A stretch of 32,341 nt of DNA from Chloroflexota bacterium (GTDB lineage Bacteria; Chloroflexota; Dehalococcoidia; Lucifugimonadales; VXLM01): positions 1 through 32,341 of the forward strand of contig JAPOPA010000157.1 in NCBI GenBank assembly GCA_026713145.1. The letters are read 5' to 3'. The notes under the pieces were generated by a model, which saw only the letters and a list, made by a program, of their open reading frames with translations, had not been told where the DNA came from and did not search any database. Positions 1 to 10,164 of the stretch are shown here, piece after piece. Within the stretch, counting starts at the first letter, position 1, and each line of letters opens with the position of its first letter. Position numbers and translations under genes: made by a program.

Positions 1-1
1 C

Positions 2-451
2 GCCGCCAAGGAGGGTATCGTCGGTCTGGCCCGCTCTGCCGCGAGCGAGTTCCAGGAGCATGGTATAACGGTAAACGCCGTCTATCCCGGCGGACGTACC
101 CGTATGGTTGAGTCAATACCTGAAAGCGCGGTCGAGTGGCTGCGTGAGCAGGCGGCCGACCGGCCCGGCAGCTACCCCGTCGCCGACCTCGTTGCTCCCC
201 CTGAGCCCGACGAGGCGCTGGTCCCGGAAAGCAATGCCCCCAAGATCGTCTACCTGTGCACCGATGCAGCCTCCTCCATCACGGGTCAAGTGATCGGCAC
301 GCACGGCTGGAGCACGTCACTCTACTCGCCGCGACAGCCGGTCAAATCCCTCCACAAAGACGGCGAGTGGACGCTCGACGAGCTCGAACGGCTCGTCCCG
401 ATATCCCTTGCCATTGGTCTCCAAAACCCCTCGCCCCACGAGGATCATTAG
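2..451 (+). CDS. Short-chain dehydrogenase/reductase (SDR), C-terminal part
   Basis: The frame is open from base 2, so the N-terminus lies outside the window. The first residues read AAKEGIVGLARSAASEF, followed by GITVNAVYPGG. These are the segment after the catalytic Tyr-x-x-x-Lys of classical SDRs (the lysine here is the third visible residue) and the VNxxxPG strand. Further on, the stretch IVYLCTDAASSITGQVI matches the usual C-terminal block of the family. The last 40 residues are a tail longer than usual. SDRs are NAD(P)-dependent oxidoreductases; the substrate cannot be told, because the cofactor fold and the Ser/Tyr residues are missing. The gene ends in TAG and is followed by 143 bases without a gene. 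Confidence 0.85.
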   Translation, partial: AAKEGIVGLARSAASEFQEHGITVNAVYPGGRTRMVESIPESAVEWLREQAADRPGSYPVADLVAPPEPDEALVPESNAPKIVYLCTDAASSITGQVIGTHGWSTSLYSPRQPVKSLHKDGEWTLDELERLVPISLAIGLQNPSPHEDH

Positions 452-594
452 TGTGATGAGACGGAAATCCCTACGCCGCATCGATCCTACTGATTGCTTT
501 TGCGTTGTAATTGGGGGGTGGAGTGTTCCACTCCAAACGCGGGAGATTCGAGCGGCCGAGCCCAATTCAAACCAAATGCAGAGAGGTTACAAGA

Positions 595-1062
595 GTGTCG
601 CTGAAGAGAATTGGTGCAGCCGGAGTCATCTTGCTGGTGTTCATGATTATCGCTTCTTTCGTTCTGTCCACTCTTACCGACCCGGAGCCCGATTCGGAGA
701 AATTTACCAAGAATTACGTTCAGCAGGCCATAGACCGCTACAACTCCGACGGGCGTGAGGCAACTGTCGATTACTTCAACTCCCCCGACAGCGTCAGCGG
801 CCAATGGTTCGTGTTCATCATCGACGAGAACGAGATGATGATCGCACACCCTACCCGCAAGGACCGTATAGGAACAACGCGCGAAGACCGGGTCGACGTG
901 AACGGCTACTACTATGGGGACGAGTTCGCAAGTGCCACGGAGGCCGGCAAGTGGGTGTCCTACAGCTTCACCAACCCGACCACCGGACAGAACGGAATGA
1001 AGCGCACCTGGATCGTAAAGCACGACGGCCTGCTCTTCGGATCGGGATGGCACCAAAACTAG
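595..1062 (+). CDS. Membrane-anchored single Cache-domain protein
   Basis: This is a protein of about 155 residues. The GTG at 595 is preferred over an upstream start at 511 because an AGAGAGG ribosome site lies about 8 bases before it and the protein then begins with a short basic stretch and one hydrophobic helix (residues about 8-24). The rest resembles a single Cache (sCache_2-like) sensor domain: FVFIIDENEMMIAHP, then NGYYYGDEF, then GLLFGSGW near the end. Such domains bind small ligands outside the cell and normally sit on chemoreceptors or kinases. Here no output domain follows, so it may be a stand-alone extracytoplasmic binding protein. It converges with carB, leaving 28 bases between the stops. 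Confidence 0.7.
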   Translation: MSLKRIGAAGVILLVFMIIASFVLSTLTDPEPDSEKFTKNYVQQAIDRYNSDGREATVDYFNSPDSVSGQWFVFIIDENEMMIAHPTRKDRIGTTREDRVDVNGYYYGDEFASATEAGKWVSYSFTNPTTGQNGMKRTWIVKHDGLLFGSGWHQN

Positions 1063-1090
1063 GCTGGACGGGGACAGTCGCCGGTATACT

Positions 1091-4000
1091 CTACCTAACC
1101 CGATACTCCGGCAGGGGCTTCACGCTGTAGCCGTCCTGTCCAGCCGCAAGGCTTTCCACCGCCGCCCTCGCCGTATCAAGCGAAGTGAAGCACGGGATGC
1201 GCGCTTCGGCTGCCGCCCGGCGTATCTCAAACCCGTCCTCGAGGGTCGTGCGATCACCCGTCACGGTGTTCACGGCTGCCTGCACGGTTCCATCGGCCAC
1301 GATGTCAACCGTGTTCGGGTGCCCCGGCTCGTGCGCCTTCGACACGGTCGTCACGTCGATGCCCAACGCCCGGATCATCGTAGCCGTGCCGTTGGTGGCA
1401 TATATCGAGTAGTCCTGCTCGGCGAGATCCTTGACCAGCGTGACGGCATCGGCCTTGTGCCGGTCCGCGATGCTGAGCAGGATTGACCCTTTTGGCGGGA
1501 GCATCATGCCCGCGGCCATCAGCGCCTTCGCCAGCGCTGGCCTGAACTCTGTGTCGATTCCCATCACCTCGCCCGTCGACTTCATTTCCGGGCCCAGGTA
1601 GGAATCTACCCCCACGAGCTTCGACATCGAGAACACGGGCGCCTTGATTGCAACGAGCTTCTGGCGCTTCCAGAGACCCCCTTCGTAACCTTGCTCCTTC
1701 AGTGTCTTGCCGGTCATGGCATTGACCGCCAGTCGCACCATCGGCACGCCCGTAACCTTCGAGATAAACGGAATCGTCCTGCTGGAGCGAGGATTGACCT
1801 CTATGACATATACTTGCGTTCCTTCCGTCCTCTGCTCGTCGTCGTCTCCCGCGCCGTTGCTTGAACTTGGCCGGGTTGGCGTCCGGTAGGCGTCGCCTCC
1901 CACGACGACATACTGGATGTTCATAAGCCCGCGCACGTCCAGCGCCAGCCCTATGCGTCGCGTGTATTCGACGACAGTGTCGACCTCTTCCTCGGAGAGC
2001 GTCAGGCCGGGGTAGATCGCCGTAGAGTCGCCGCTGTGAACGCCCGCTCGTTCGACGCGCTCCATGATACCGGGCACCAGCACCGTCTCGCCATCGCACA
2101 CCGCGTCGACTTCCACCTCTCGACCCTCGAAGTACTTGTCGATGAGAACGCGCCTGCCCTCCGCTGCCAAAACGGCTTCAGACCAGAACTTCAGGAGCTC
2201 CGTGGCGTTCTGCACGATCTCCATCGCCCGCCCTCCGAGCACGTACGACGGTCTAACGAGGACGGGGTACCCGATCTCCTGCGCAACGCTCAACGCCTGC
2301 TCCACCGTTGAGACGGCTGAGCCGGGCGGATTCGGTATACCGATCCGTGCGAGAAATTCTTCGAATAGATGTCTATCCGAGGCCGTGTCGATGGAACCCG
2401 CCGTGGAGCCGAGGATTGGAAGTTTGGCCTTGTCGAGCACCTGCGAGAGGTTGATGGCCGTCTGCCCCCCGAACTGCACCACGGTCGGAGGGACTGTGCT
2501 CACATTGCCGCCGTCATCCTCGGCGTCGTGGTCCCATACCTCGTTCTCGATGATGTCGCGGACGCTCTCCTCGTCGAGCGGCTCGAAGTACAGACGGTCG
2601 CTCGTGTCGAAGTCGGTCGATACCGTCTCTGGATTGGAGTTCACCAGGACGCTCTTGATGCCCTCCCGCTGGAGTGCCCATGCCGCGTGCACCGAGCAAT
2701 AGTCGAACTCGATTCCCTGCCCAATACGTATGGGCCCGCTTCCGACCACGACGGCCTTCGACGCGGGAATCGGTTCTGCCTCATTCTCCTGCTCGTAAGT
2801 ACTGTAGAAATAGGGTGTCTGCGCCTCGAATTCCGCCGCGCACGTGTCCACCATCTTGTAGACGGGCCGAATGTCCCACTGCCGCCGGAGGGAGCGCACC
2901 TGTTCATGAGTCCTGTCCGTCAGCAACCCTATCCGGTCGTCGCCGAAGCCGAGCCGCTTGGACTGCCACAGCAGGTCGTGCGTCAACGTCTCACCGAGGA
3001 GCCTTGCCTCCATTAGAACGATGTGCTCTAACGCGCGAGTGAACCATGGGTCGATACCGGTGACACGCGACAGCGCTTCCGGAGTGACTCCGCGCCGCAG
3101 CGCGAACAGCAAGGCCCAGAGCCTCTCGTCGTTGGGGTGGAGGGGCAAGGTGGTCTGCCAGTTCTTGAGGTCCTGGGACCAATCCGAAGCCTCCCACAAG
3201 ATGGAGCGTCCCGTGATCTCCAGCGATCGGACGGCCTTCTGAAACGCCGCCTCGAACGACCGGTCGATGGCCATGACCTCGCCTGTCGCTTTCATTTGCG
3301 TGGTAACCGTGCGGTCGCCACTCGGGAACTTATCGAACGGCCAGCGCGGGATCTTTACCACGCAGTAATCGAGTGCGGGTTCAAATGCGGCAACGGTCTT
3401 TTGCGTGACGGCGTTCGGTATCTCATCCAGCCTCTTACCGGTGGCGATCTTTGCCGCCACACGGGCTATGGGATACCCTGTCGCCTTACTGGCAAGTGCA
3501 GAGCTGCGACTAACGCGCGGGTTCACTTCAATGACGTAGTACGGACTGTCCTGCCTGCCGCCACCGGGTAGTGTGGCCCCCACGACATCCCCCGGTTCCA
3601 GCGCGAACTGGACATTGCAACCTCCCTCGATGCCAAGTTCCCGGATGATCTTCAACCCCGCCGACCGGAGCATTTGATACTCCTTGTCGGACAGCGTCTG
3701 GCTGGGCGCAACCACGATGCTGTCTCCCGTGTGCGCCCCCATCGGGTCGATGTTCTCCATGTTGCACACGGTGATGCAGTTGTCTCCTGAGTCACGCATC
3801 ACCTCGTATTCGAGTTCCTTCCATCCGACGAGGGACTTTTCCAACAGCACCTGATCTATGGGACTGGCCGCCAGACCCGAAGCTACTATGCGCTCAAACT
3901 CGTCGAGGGTATTGGCGATGCCTCCCCCAGTGCCCCCAAGTGTGTAGGCTGGGCGGACGACCAGAGGAAGGCCCAGCTCTTCCAGGGCCTGTTGCGCCTC

Positions 4001-4456
4001 CTCCATAGTTTCGACAGTTCGACTCGGTGGAACGGGCTCGCCTATGTCCAGCAGCAGTTGACGGAACAGATCGCGGTCCTCGGCCTTCCGGATTGAGTCA
4101 AGCGGCGTACCGAGCAGACGAACTTCATACTTGTCGAGGATCCCGGCGTCGGCGAGGTCGACCGCAAGGTTCAGGCCGGTTTGACCTCCGAGTGTCGGGA
4201 GCAGCCCGTCCGGAGTTTCCCGCGCGATGATCCGCTCAACCACCTCGACGGTAAGCGGCTCGATATACACTACGTCAGCGATGTCCTCGTCCGTCATGAT
4301 CGTCGCCGGATTCGAGTTGACGAGAACTGTCGTCACGCCCTCCTCGCGCAGCGCCTTGCACGCTTGAGTCCCGGCATAGTCGAACTCGGCCGCCTGCCCA
4401 ATAACGATGGGCCCGGAGCCGATCACGAGAACTTTTCTTGGTTTAGTCGATGGCAT
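1091..4456 (-). CDS. carB: Carbamoyl-phosphate synthase large subunit
   Basis: The protein makes carbamoyl phosphate from ammonia, bicarbonate and two ATP, feeding pyrimidine and arginine synthesis. The two halves are plain: each starts with a GSGPIxIGQ motif ([34 protein letters not shown]) and carries an ATP-grasp core ending in VIEVNPR; an MGS-like regulatory domain closes the protein. The ATG at 4456 is chosen because it gives the family's usual MP start; an in-frame ATG at 4498 would add 14 residues and lies 3 bases after the HAD stop. At about 1121 residues it is longer than the usual 1070. The extra length sits in two insertions, at 3542-3598 and 1814-1885, placed at the same spot in both halves. 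It is the last gene of the pyr operon. Confidence 0.97.
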   Translation of the reverse strand: MPSTKPRKVLVIGSGPIVIGQAAEFDYAGTQACKALREEGVTTVLVNSNPATIMTDEDIADVVYIEPLTVEVVERIIARETPDGLLPTLGGQTGLNLAVDLADAGILDKYEVRLLGTPLDSIRKAEDRDLFRQLLLDIGEPVPPSRTVETMEEAQQALEELGLPLVVRPAYTLGGTGGGIANTLDEFERIVASGLAASPIDQVLLEKSLVGWKELEYEVMRDSGDNCITVCNMENIDPMGAHTGDSIVVAPSQTLSDKEYQMLRSAGLKIIRELGIEGGCNVQFALEPGDVVGATLPGGGRQDSPYYVIEVNPRVSRSSALASKATGYPIARVAAKIATGKRLDEIPNAVTQKTVAAFEPALDYCVVKIPRWPFDKFPSGDRTVTTQMKATGEVMAIDRSFEAAFQKAVRSLEITGRSILWEASDWSQDLKNWQTTLPLHPNDERLWALLFALRRGVTPEALSRVTGIDPWFTRALEHIVLMEARLLGETLTHDLLWQSKRLGFGDDRIGLLTDRTHEQVRSLRRQWDIRPVYKMVDTCAAEFEAQTPYFYSTYEQENEAEPIPASKAVVVGSGPIRIGQGIEFDYCSVHAAWALQREGIKSVLVNSNPETVSTDFDTSDRLYFEPLDEESVRDIIENEVWDHDAEDDGGNVSTVPPTVVQFGGQTAINLSQVLDKAKLPILGSTAGSIDTASDRHLFEEFLARIGIPNPPGSAVSTVEQALSVAQEIGYPVLVRPSYVLGGRAMEIVQNATELLKFWSEAVLAAEGRRVLIDKYFEGREVEVDAVCDGETVLVPGIMERVERAGVHSGDSTAIYPGLTLSEEEVDTVVEYTRRIGLALDVRGLMNIQYVVVGGDAYRTPTRPSSSNGAGDDDEQRTEGTQVYVIEVNPRSSRTIPFISKVTGVPMVRLAVNAMTGKTLKEQGYEGGLWKRQKLVAIKAPVFSMSKLVGVDSYLGPEMKSTGEVMGIDTEFRPALAKALMAAGMMLPPKGSILLSIADRHKADAVTLVKDLAEQDYSIYATNGTATMIRALGIDVTTVSKAHEPGHPNTVDIVADGTVQAAVNTVTGDRTTLEDGFEIRRAAAEARIPCFTSLDTARAAVESLAAGQDGYSVKPLPEYRVR

Positions 4457-4500
4457 TGTTATCGGATTCCTCGTGAGCCCTCTGGCAGGGTTCGTCATTC

Positions 4501-5235
4501 TTAAGCGGAATTAGGTAGCAGCTCGTGAGCGAGTTCCCGTAACGAAGCCACTTCGAGATCCGGCTTCACGTCCGATGGTGGACTCTCGCCGTTGCGATTG
4601 AGCCAGACGCTCGCGACGCCGGCGTCGTTGGCTCCCCGAACGTCATACTCGATATGGTCTCCCACGTGAAGAAGCTCGTGCGGTTCGCAGCGGGCCTCTC
4701 TGACGGCGATCTCGAAGATGCGCGGGTCGGGCTTCTCAATGCCGCCGTGCTCGACTGACATAACAATGAAGTCGAAGTACTTCTCCAGCCCGAGCTGTTT
4801 CGGGCGCATGCTCCCGTTTGTCAATGTACCGAGCGGGTAGGTCCCGCGTAGAGCGTCGAGCCCGGGCACAACGTCGTCGAAGGGAACGTTGTTGCGGTTT
4901 CTCTCCTCGACGTAAGCGTCCGTGGCTCGATCGGCCAGTCCGTTGTCGGGGGTATCGATATCGGCGAATGCGCGCCGCATCGCATCGTGCCGCAGCCTAA
5001 CAAGGTCTGTGATGGTTCCCCATTGCCGGTCGCGTTCCACCACCCACGCTTGGTCGAGATAGTCGACCGTAAAGCCCTCAGTGCCCTCGGGATCGATCAG
5101 CCGGACTTCTCGCAAGGCAGCTACGAGACCGCGCCACAAGGCGCCCTCGAAGTCCCAGAGAGTACCGTCCACGTCGAACGATATGGCCTTGATGCGCGTG
5201 AGCGAGGTCACTGCCTGGTCACTCTCCAGACGCAT
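4501..5235 (-). CDS. HAD-superfamily hydrolase (phosphatase-like)
   Basis: This is a haloacid-dehalogenase type hydrolase of up to 244 residues. Motif I is [14 protein letters not shown] with the nucleophilic and general-acid Asp pair, motif II is TLTNGS, motif III is the Lys in [12 protein letters not shown], and motif IV is [17 protein letters not shown]. The helical cap after motif I places it in the subfamily IA type; members act on small phosphorylated metabolites, and the substrate is unknown. The ATG at 5235 has no ribosome site, while an in-frame GTG at 5211 has GGAGAG about 10 bases before it and may be the true start. It sits between carA and carB, 70 bases after carA and 3-45 bases before carB, so it is part of the pyr operon. 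Confidence 0.88.
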   Translation of the reverse strand: MRLESDQAVTSLTRIKAISFDVDGTLWDFEGALWRGLVAALREVRLIDPEGTEGFTVDYLDQAWVVERDRQWGTITDLVRLRHDAMRRAFADIDTPDNGLADRATDAYVEERNRNNVPFDDVVPGLDALRGTYPLGTLTNGSMRPKQLGLEKYFDFIVMSVEHGGIEKPDPRIFEIAVREARCEPHELLHVGDHIEYDVRGANDAGVASVWLNRNGESPPSDVKPDLEVASLRELAHELLPNSA

Positions 5236-5305
5236 TCAGCTAGCCAGTCTCGGACTCGTCTCTGACCACAGCCAGCGTCATTCCTCGTCGGCGATAACTT
5301 GGACA

Positions 5306-6424
5306 TCAATTGTGTTGTCGCACCATCTCAATGAACCGGTCGAAGATGTACTCGTTATCCAATGGCCCCGGCGAGGCCTCCGAGTGGTACTGGATGGTCA
5401 TGATTGGCATGGTCGTGTGCCTCAGCCCCTCCACCGTGCCGTCGTTGAGATTGACGTCGCTGACCTCGAGCTCCGGGGGCAGGGAGTCGGGGTCGACCGC
5501 GTACCCATGGTTTTGAGCCGTGATGTAGACGCGGCCGGTCGCGAGGTCCTTAACCGGGTGGTTCGCGCCGCGATGGCCGAATTTGAGCTTGAACGTCTTG
5601 CCGCCGAATGCCCGCCCGATCATCTGGTTGCCGAGACAGATTCCGAGGATTGGTGTCCTGCCTGCGATTCCCTGCGCCGCCTCAACCGCGTAGTCGAGGA
5701 GTTCAGGATCGCCGGGACCGGGCGACATGACTACCCCGTCCGGATTGAGGCTCAAGATGTCCTCGGCGGTTGTCTTGGCAGGCAGGGCCTTCACCTCACA
5801 GCCCCGTGCCCGGAGCATCCGCAGGATGTTGTACTTCAGGCCACAGTCGTCGACCAGAATGCGGTAAGGCCTGTCCTGACCTCCTGTACCGTCCATAGTG
5901 CTGGGGGAGTCCCAGTCATACGGCTTCTCAGTCGATACCTGCTGCACGAAATCGGTGTCGCCGTAGTCCGGTAGGTCGCTCAGTCGGGCGAGCGCCTGTT
6001 CCGGCGGTTCGTCGATGGCTATCATGCCCTTCATTACGCCTCGCGTGCGCAGCCTTCGAGTTATCGCCCGCGTGTCGACGCCGCTGATTCCAGTGACGCC
6101 CTGCGACTTGAGGAACTCATCCAGCGTCGACGTGCTCAGCGCGTGGCTGGGCCGCGCCGAGTGCTCCCGCACCACGAATCCGGCAACCTGCACCCTGGCA
6201 GACTCGAAGTCACGGTCGCTGATCCCATAGTTGCCGATCAGCGGGTACGTCGGAACCACGATCTGCCCGGCAAACGACGGATCGGTCAACATCTCCTGAT
6301 ATCCCGTCATTGAGGTGCTGAATACGACCTCCCCGTGGGCCGGGCGTGCGGCCCCGAAGGCCTCCCCCCGGTAAACCGAGCCGTCTTCAAGCACGAGGAG
6401 GGCGGGGTTATCCAGTGACCGCAT
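5306..6424 (-). CDS. carA: Carbamoyl-phosphate synthase small (glutaminase) subunit
   Basis: This subunit of 372 residues hydrolyses glutamine and passes ammonia to CarB. The N-terminal CPSase domain begins PALLVLEDGSVYRGEAFG and includes FSTSMTGYQEMLTDPS. The class I glutamine amidotransferase domain has the nucleophile elbow GICLGNQ and the His/Glu pair in IQYHSEASPGP. Length matches the family. The start overlaps the end of the DUF2283 gene by 17 bases, which points to coupled translation. Confidence 0.97.
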   Translation of the reverse strand: MRSLDNPALLVLEDGSVYRGEAFGAARPAHGEVVFSTSMTGYQEMLTDPSFAGQIVVPTYPLIGNYGISDRDFESARVQVAGFVVREHSARPSHALSTSTLDEFLKSQGVTGISGVDTRAITRRLRTRGVMKGMIAIDEPPEQALARLSDLPDYGDTDFVQQVSTEKPYDWDSPSTMDGTGGQDRPYRILVDDCGLKYNILRMLRARGCEVKALPAKTTAEDILSLNPDGVVMSPGPGDPELLDYAVEAAQGIAGRTPILGICLGNQMIGRAFGGKTFKLKFGHRGANHPVKDLATGRVYITAQNHGYAVDPDSLPPELEVSDVNLNDGTVEGLRHTTMPIMTIQYHSEASPGPLDNEYIFDRFIEMVRQHN

Positions 6425-6608
6425 ATTTCAAAGTCCTTGGACTTGCGATCCGCGTAGACGCATCTAGGATCTCCATACCGATTACGTTGCCGTGATCGTC
6501 GTAGTCGATGATGACGCCAGGCTTGTCCTCGTCGCTCTCCTCAATCGCTGCATCATTCAGTACGATTCTCAGGACGTCGACTTTCTGGTCATATGTCACT
6601 TTCACCAC
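6408..6608 (-). CDS. DUF2283-family small protein, probable antitoxin-like partner
   Basis: This is a protein of 66 residues that begins VKVTYDQKVDVLRIVL, continues with a GVIIDYDDHGNVIGMEIL core and ends in a short tail. This is the DUF2283 pattern (Y-D-x-x-x-D-x-L-x-I, then D-x-x-G-x-x-x-G-x-E-I-L). Start codons are GTG GTG in a row (6608 and 6605); the second overlaps the stop of the DUF4258 gene as GTGA and lies 5 bases after GGAGG. DUF2283 genes are often found beside DUF4258 genes, where the pair is suspected to act as a toxin-antitoxin-like unit. That role is inferred from pairing only. The 3' end overlaps carA. Confidence 0.8.
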   Translation of the reverse strand: MVKVTYDQKVDVLRIVLNDAAIEESDEDKPGVIIDYDDHGNVIGMEILDASTRIASPRTLKYAVTG

Positions 6609-6862
6609 ACCCTCCAGTATTTTCCGACTCTGCTCGTTCGATTGACTGTAACTGCTGTTGGCGGCTGTGGTTGGCCGTCCACTATTGCGCGTAGCAAATG
6701 TGTCTTATTCTCCCCGAATTGCATTTTCGACTGGTAAATGTTCCGATCTCCAAAGCTAGGCCCTACTTGCTCCGGCTCTTCCATCAACCTGCGTAATAGG
6801 ACAGGAGGAACCTCTCGTCGGGTCATCACCGATCGGGCGTGTTCGGTAAGCCTAGAGTTCAA
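6602..6862 (-). CDS. DUF4258-family small protein, probable toxin-like partner
   Basis: This is a protein of 86 residues. The pattern TEHARSVMTRREVP near the start, the central VDGQPQPPTAVTV and the ending SRVGKYWRVW match DUF4258 (H-A-x-x-R-M-x-x-R at the start, a small beta-rich fold, then a Y-W end). The start is TTG, with AAGGGATC about 4 bases before it, 9 bases after the pyrC stop. The fold is related to RelE/BrnT-type small proteins, so an RNase-like toxin is possible; no catalytic residues can be named with certainty. It forms a two-gene unit with the DUF2283 gene inside the pyrimidine operon. Confidence 0.75.
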   Translation of the reverse strand: MNSRLTEHARSVMTRREVPPVLLRRLMEEPEQVGPSFGDRNIYQSKMQFGENKTHLLRAIVDGQPQPPTAVTVNRTSRVGKYWRVW

Positions 6863-6871
6863 CTTGATCCC

Positions 6872-8203
6872 TTATTCCAGATACACCACCCGCCCGCCAA
6901 ACACCGTCGCAACCACCCGCCCCCTCAACGTCGCCCCGACCAGCGGTGTGTTCTTGCCCTTGGAGGCGAACTCCGACGGTTCCACGACCCACTCCGTATC
7001 AGGATCGATTATCGTAACGTCTGCCGTCGAGCCTGCCCGAAGCGTGCCAAGATCACTCCGTCCCAGAAATCCAGCGGGCGAGGCCGTCAGCTTATCAACG
7101 AGGACGGGTAGGGGAACGGAATCGGCATGAACTAGCGACATGACCGATCCAAGCGCCGTTTCGAGATTGCTGATGCCGTTGGCGGCGTCTTCAAACGTCG
7201 TCTGCTTGTCCACAGTTCCGTGCGGCGCGTGGTCCGTGGCGATGAAGTCAATCACGCCTTCTTTCAGAGCTTCGACCATCGCCTCAACGTCCTCACCCGA
7301 GCGCAGGGGAGGTGCGACTTTTGCGTTTGAGTCGTAGGCGGTCTCCGTGAGGATATCGAACGGCCCGTTGGCGCTTAGATGGCCCATGACCGTCTCGTCG
7401 GGGAGAGTCAAATGGTGGGGAGTGACCTCGCAGGTGACGCTAAAACCATGCTCCTTGGCTCTTCGGACAAGCTCAATCGTCCCAGCCGTACTGGCGTGAG
7501 CGATGTGGACACGCCCTCCGGTGAGGCGGGCAAGCTCGATGTCACGCGCGACCATAATCTCTTCGGCGGAGTTGGGAATGCCCTTGAGACCGAGCCGTGT
7601 TGCGACCCATCCCTCGTTCATGACGCCGCCGCTTGAGAGTGAGGCGACCTCTGCGTGATTGATGATCGGAAGTCCCAGTGAAGAGGCGTAGCCGAGCGCC
7701 TGACGCATGATGTTATCGTCCGACACAGGATGCCCGTCGTCGCTGAAGCCGATGGCGCCCACCTCCGCAAGCTCGCCCATCTCGGCAAGTTCCTTGCCTT
7801 TGCTTCCCTTTGTAACCGCTCCGATAGGCAAGACCCTGACGACTCCCTCTTCCGCTGCCTTCGTGAGCACGAAGTCAACGATGGAGCGAGAGTCCATCAC
7901 TGGGCTGGTGTTCGGCATGGCGCATACGGTCGTGAACCCTCCTCGCGCCGCCGCCGCCGTACCGGTCGCGATAGTCTCCTTGTACTCGAACCCAGGCTCC
8001 CGAAGATGCGTGTGCAGGTCGATGAAGCCCGGACAGACGATCTTCCCCGTTGCGTCGACGACCTCGGCGTGCTCCAGGTCAACTCCGCTGTCCACACCCA
8101 CGACCTTGCTGTCCTCAATAGCAACGTCCGCGACCCTATCGAGACCCAGAGAGGGGTCGATCACACGACCGCCCTTGATGAGTGTCCGTCCGGTAGAGGC
8201 CAT
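6872..8203 (-). CDS. pyrC: Dihydroorotase (type I, zinc-dependent)
   Basis: This enzyme of 443 residues closes carbamoyl aspartate to dihydroorotate, the third step of pyrimidine synthesis. The metal-binding HxH is in GFIDLHTHLREPG; further ligands are in INHAEV, HIAHAST and the catalytic Asp of ATDHAPH. This is the class I amidohydrolase arrangement. The ATG at 8203 is chosen because it leads straight into TLIKGGRVIDP and lies 4 bases after the Nudix stop with GAAAGG as ribosome site; the frame could extend to 8251. Confidence 0.96.
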   Translation of the reverse strand: MASTGRTLIKGGRVIDPSLGLDRVADVAIEDSKVVGVDSGVDLEHAEVVDATGKIVCPGFIDLHTHLREPGFEYKETIATGTAAAARGGFTTVCAMPNTSPVMDSRSIVDFVLTKAAEEGVVRVLPIGAVTKGSKGKELAEMGELAEVGAIGFSDDGHPVSDDNIMRQALGYASSLGLPIINHAEVASLSSGGVMNEGWVATRLGLKGIPNSAEEIMVARDIELARLTGGRVHIAHASTAGTIELVRRAKEHGFSVTCEVTPHHLTLPDETVMGHLSANGPFDILTETAYDSNAKVAPPLRSGEDVEAMVEALKEGVIDFIATDHAPHGTVDKQTTFEDAANGISNLETALGSVMSLVHADSVPLPVLVDKLTASPAGFLGRSDLGTLRAGSTADVTIIDPDTEWVVEPSEFASKGKNTPLVGATLRGRVVATVFGGRVVYLE

Positions 8204-8207
8204 AAAC

Positions 8208-8585
8208 TCAGAGCCTTTCAAGTATGGTTTCCACGTGCCCGAATGCTTCAATATTCTCTTGGCGGTCCCACCAGAGGAATCCGCCGATTGTCTCCCCGTC
8301 CGGCGTACTTCCTATATCCACCTCACCGTGCGCGTCGATGAGAAACACATGGTGCCTGTTTATCGCCGTTTCCACTACGAATAGGTAGTCCGTCTGCGTC
8401 GCCGTCAGGCCGGTCTCTTCGAAGAGCTCCCGCGCAGCAGCCGACGCCGGAGATTCTCCCGGCTCGATTCCGCCTCCCGGCATCATATAAACCGGTCCGC
8501 TCCCGAGGACCAGCAACACCTTGCCGTCGCGTATCACGACAGCCGTAGCTCGATCCCGGAGTTGCGGTTCGGTCAAGGCAGTCAC
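8208..8585 (-). CDS. Nudix hydrolase
   Basis: This is a protein of 125 residues with a complete Nudix box: GGIEPGESPASAAARE followed by LFEETGL, which fits Gx5Ex7REUxEExGU. Nudix enzymes cleave nucleoside diphosphates linked to another group; the exact substrate is not visible. It begins with GTG overlapping the pyrB stop as GTGA, so it is translated with pyrB. A role in clearing nucleotide by-products in the pyrimidine operon is possible but is only inferred from position. Confidence 0.9.
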   Translation of the reverse strand: MTALTEPQLRDRATAVVIRDGKVLLVLGSGPVYMMPGGGIEPGESPASAAARELFEETGLTATQTDYLFVVETAINRHHVFLIDAHGEVDIGSTPDGETIGGFLWWDRQENIEAFGHVETILERL

Positions 8586-9589
8586 GTCCCGCCCCCGTTG
8601 GAGTCCACGAGGCTGTACAGCAGGGACATCCGCACGGCGACGCCGTTGGTAACCTGTTCCTCGATGACGGACGCGGCCCCATGGGCGACATCCGCGTCGA
8701 TCTCGACTCCTTCGTTCATCGGCCCCGGGTGCATAACCAGAGCGTTGGGCTTTGCTAACTTCATGCGCCTTGCGCTGACGCCGTACATCCGAGAGTACTC
8801 ACGAAGACTCGGCAGATGGCCCGCTCGCTGTCGTTCGACCTGGAGCCGAAGCGCCATCACAACGTCGGCCCCGCCTACGGCGGCATCTACGCTGTTTTCA
8901 ATAGTGATTCCTGCGAAGGGGTGTTCCTCCGGAAACCCCTTCAAGAAGTCGGGCGGCATCAGCGTCGGCGGTCCGCACAAGGTCACGTCCGCCCCCATCT
9001 TTGTGAGACCCCAGAGATTGGAGCGAACAACCCTGCTGTACAGGATGTCTCCAACAATTGCCACCTTCAGTCCTTCGATCCGGCCCAGGTGCGACTGCAT
9101 TGTGTACATATCCAGAAGCGCCTGTGTGGGATGCGCATGCGCGCCGTCCCCGGCGTTCACGATTGGCGCGTCGAGATTGCGTGCTAGGAAATAGGGCGCT
9201 CCCGGGTGTGCGTGGCGGATGATGATCATATCGGCGTTCATGGCCTGGAGCGTCAGAGCCGTGTCGTAGAGCGATTCGCCCTTCTCGACGCTCGATCCCC
9301 CTGCCGAGACGTTGATCACGTCCGCGCTCATAACCTTTCCCGCTTGCTCGAACGAGGCCCGAGTCCTCGTGCTGGCCTCGTAGAAGAGTGTATAGATGGT
9401 CTTGCCCCGAAGGGTCGGGACCTTACGAATGTCCCGGCTCAAGACCTCTTTCATGACTTCCGTGTTTTGGAGGACCTCTTCGATCTCTCCACGGGTAAAG
9501 TCGTCAAGATCAAGCACGTGGCGACGGTTCGCGAGCGAGGACCTCGTTGAAGACTCAGTCATGGCTAGGCCGGAACCTCTCGCTGTCAT
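8582..9589 (-). CDS. pyrB: Aspartate carbamoyltransferase catalytic subunit
   Basis: The protein of up to 335 residues joins carbamoyl phosphate to aspartate. The carbamoyl-phosphate motif is [10 protein letters not shown]; the [11 protein letters not shown] motif and the late [11 protein letters not shown] block are both present. The ATG at 9589 overlaps the pyrR stop as ATGA; a second in-frame ATG at 9562 with GAGAGG 13 bases upstream is an alternative start. No pyrI regulatory subunit is present, in keeping with control by PyrR. Confidence 0.97.
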   Translation of the reverse strand: MTARGSGLAMTESSTRSSLANRRHVLDLDDFTRGEIEEVLQNTEVMKEVLSRDIRKVPTLRGKTIYTLFYEASTRTRASFEQAGKVMSADVINVSAGGSSVEKGESLYDTALTLQAMNADMIIIRHAHPGAPYFLARNLDAPIVNAGDGAHAHPTQALLDMYTMQSHLGRIEGLKVAIVGDILYSRVVRSNLWGLTKMGADVTLCGPPTLMPPDFLKGFPEEHPFAGITIENSVDAAVGGADVVMALRLQVERQRAGHLPSLREYSRMYGVSARRMKLAKPNALVMHPGPMNEGVEIDADVAHGAASVIEEQVTNGVAVRMSLLYSLVDSNGGGT

Positions 9590-10164
9590 GCGCGCTTCCT
9601 CAGCAGGAGGACTTCGTCTTCGTCGCTGGTCTCGAGGAGATTCACTCGCACCTCCTCATCGAGCGAGGTCGGGATGTTCCGCCCAACGTAGTCGGCGCGG
9701 ATCGGCAGTTCCCGGTGACCTCGATCGATCAGGACCGCAAGCTGGACGCGACTGGGCCTCCCAAAATCGTTGAGAGCGTCCATGGCTGCGCGGACGGTGC
9801 GTCCCGTGTACAGGACGTCGTCAATCAAAACAACCGGCCTGCCCTCTATCGGCACGGGGATGCTCGTCGGACGCATCACCGGCCGTCCTCGGCGACTCAG
9901 ATCGTCGCGGTACAGACCGATGTCGAGCTGCCCGACCGGCGGCTTGGTCCCCTCGAACTCCGCAATGAGGTTGGCGGTGCGCTCCGCGAGGTGAATTCCG
10001 CCCGAGTGAATTCCGACAATTACGATATCCGGCTCGCGCACGTTCCCTTCGAGGATCTCGTGGGCGATTCTGATGAGTGCCCGACGCATTTGCTCGCGGT
10101 CGAGCACCTGCCGGCCACTGGTCTGTGGTGTTTCCCGTACTACGTTGGAGGACGATTCCGTCAC
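9586..10164 (-). CDS. pyrR: PyrR, pyrimidine operon attenuation regulator / uracil phosphoribosyltransferase
   Basis: This is a protein of 192 residues with the phosphoribosyltransferase PRPP loop [18 protein letters not shown] and the upstream [13 protein letters not shown] segment. PyrR binds a hairpin in pyr mRNA when UMP is high; it may also have uracil phosphoribosyltransferase activity. It starts with GTG at 10164, right after the T-run of a terminator. The only ribosome-site candidate, GAGGG, is the 3' arm of that terminator hairpin. A PyrR-binding loop lies 80 bases upstream, so the gene regulates its own operon. Confidence 0.96.
   Translation of the reverse strand: MTESSSNVVRETPQTSGRQVLDREQMRRALIRIAHEILEGNVREPDIVIVGIHSGGIHLAERTANLIAEFEGTKPPVGQLDIGLYRDDLSRRGRPVMRPTSIPVPIEGRPVVLIDDVLYTGRTVRAAMDALNDFGRPSRVQLAVLIDRGHRELPIRADYVGRNIPTSLDEEVRVNLLETSDEDEVLLLRKRA

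Noticed and set aside
1063-1090. Shared terminator between the Cache gene and carB
   Set aside because: The 28 bases hold no stem with a T-run.
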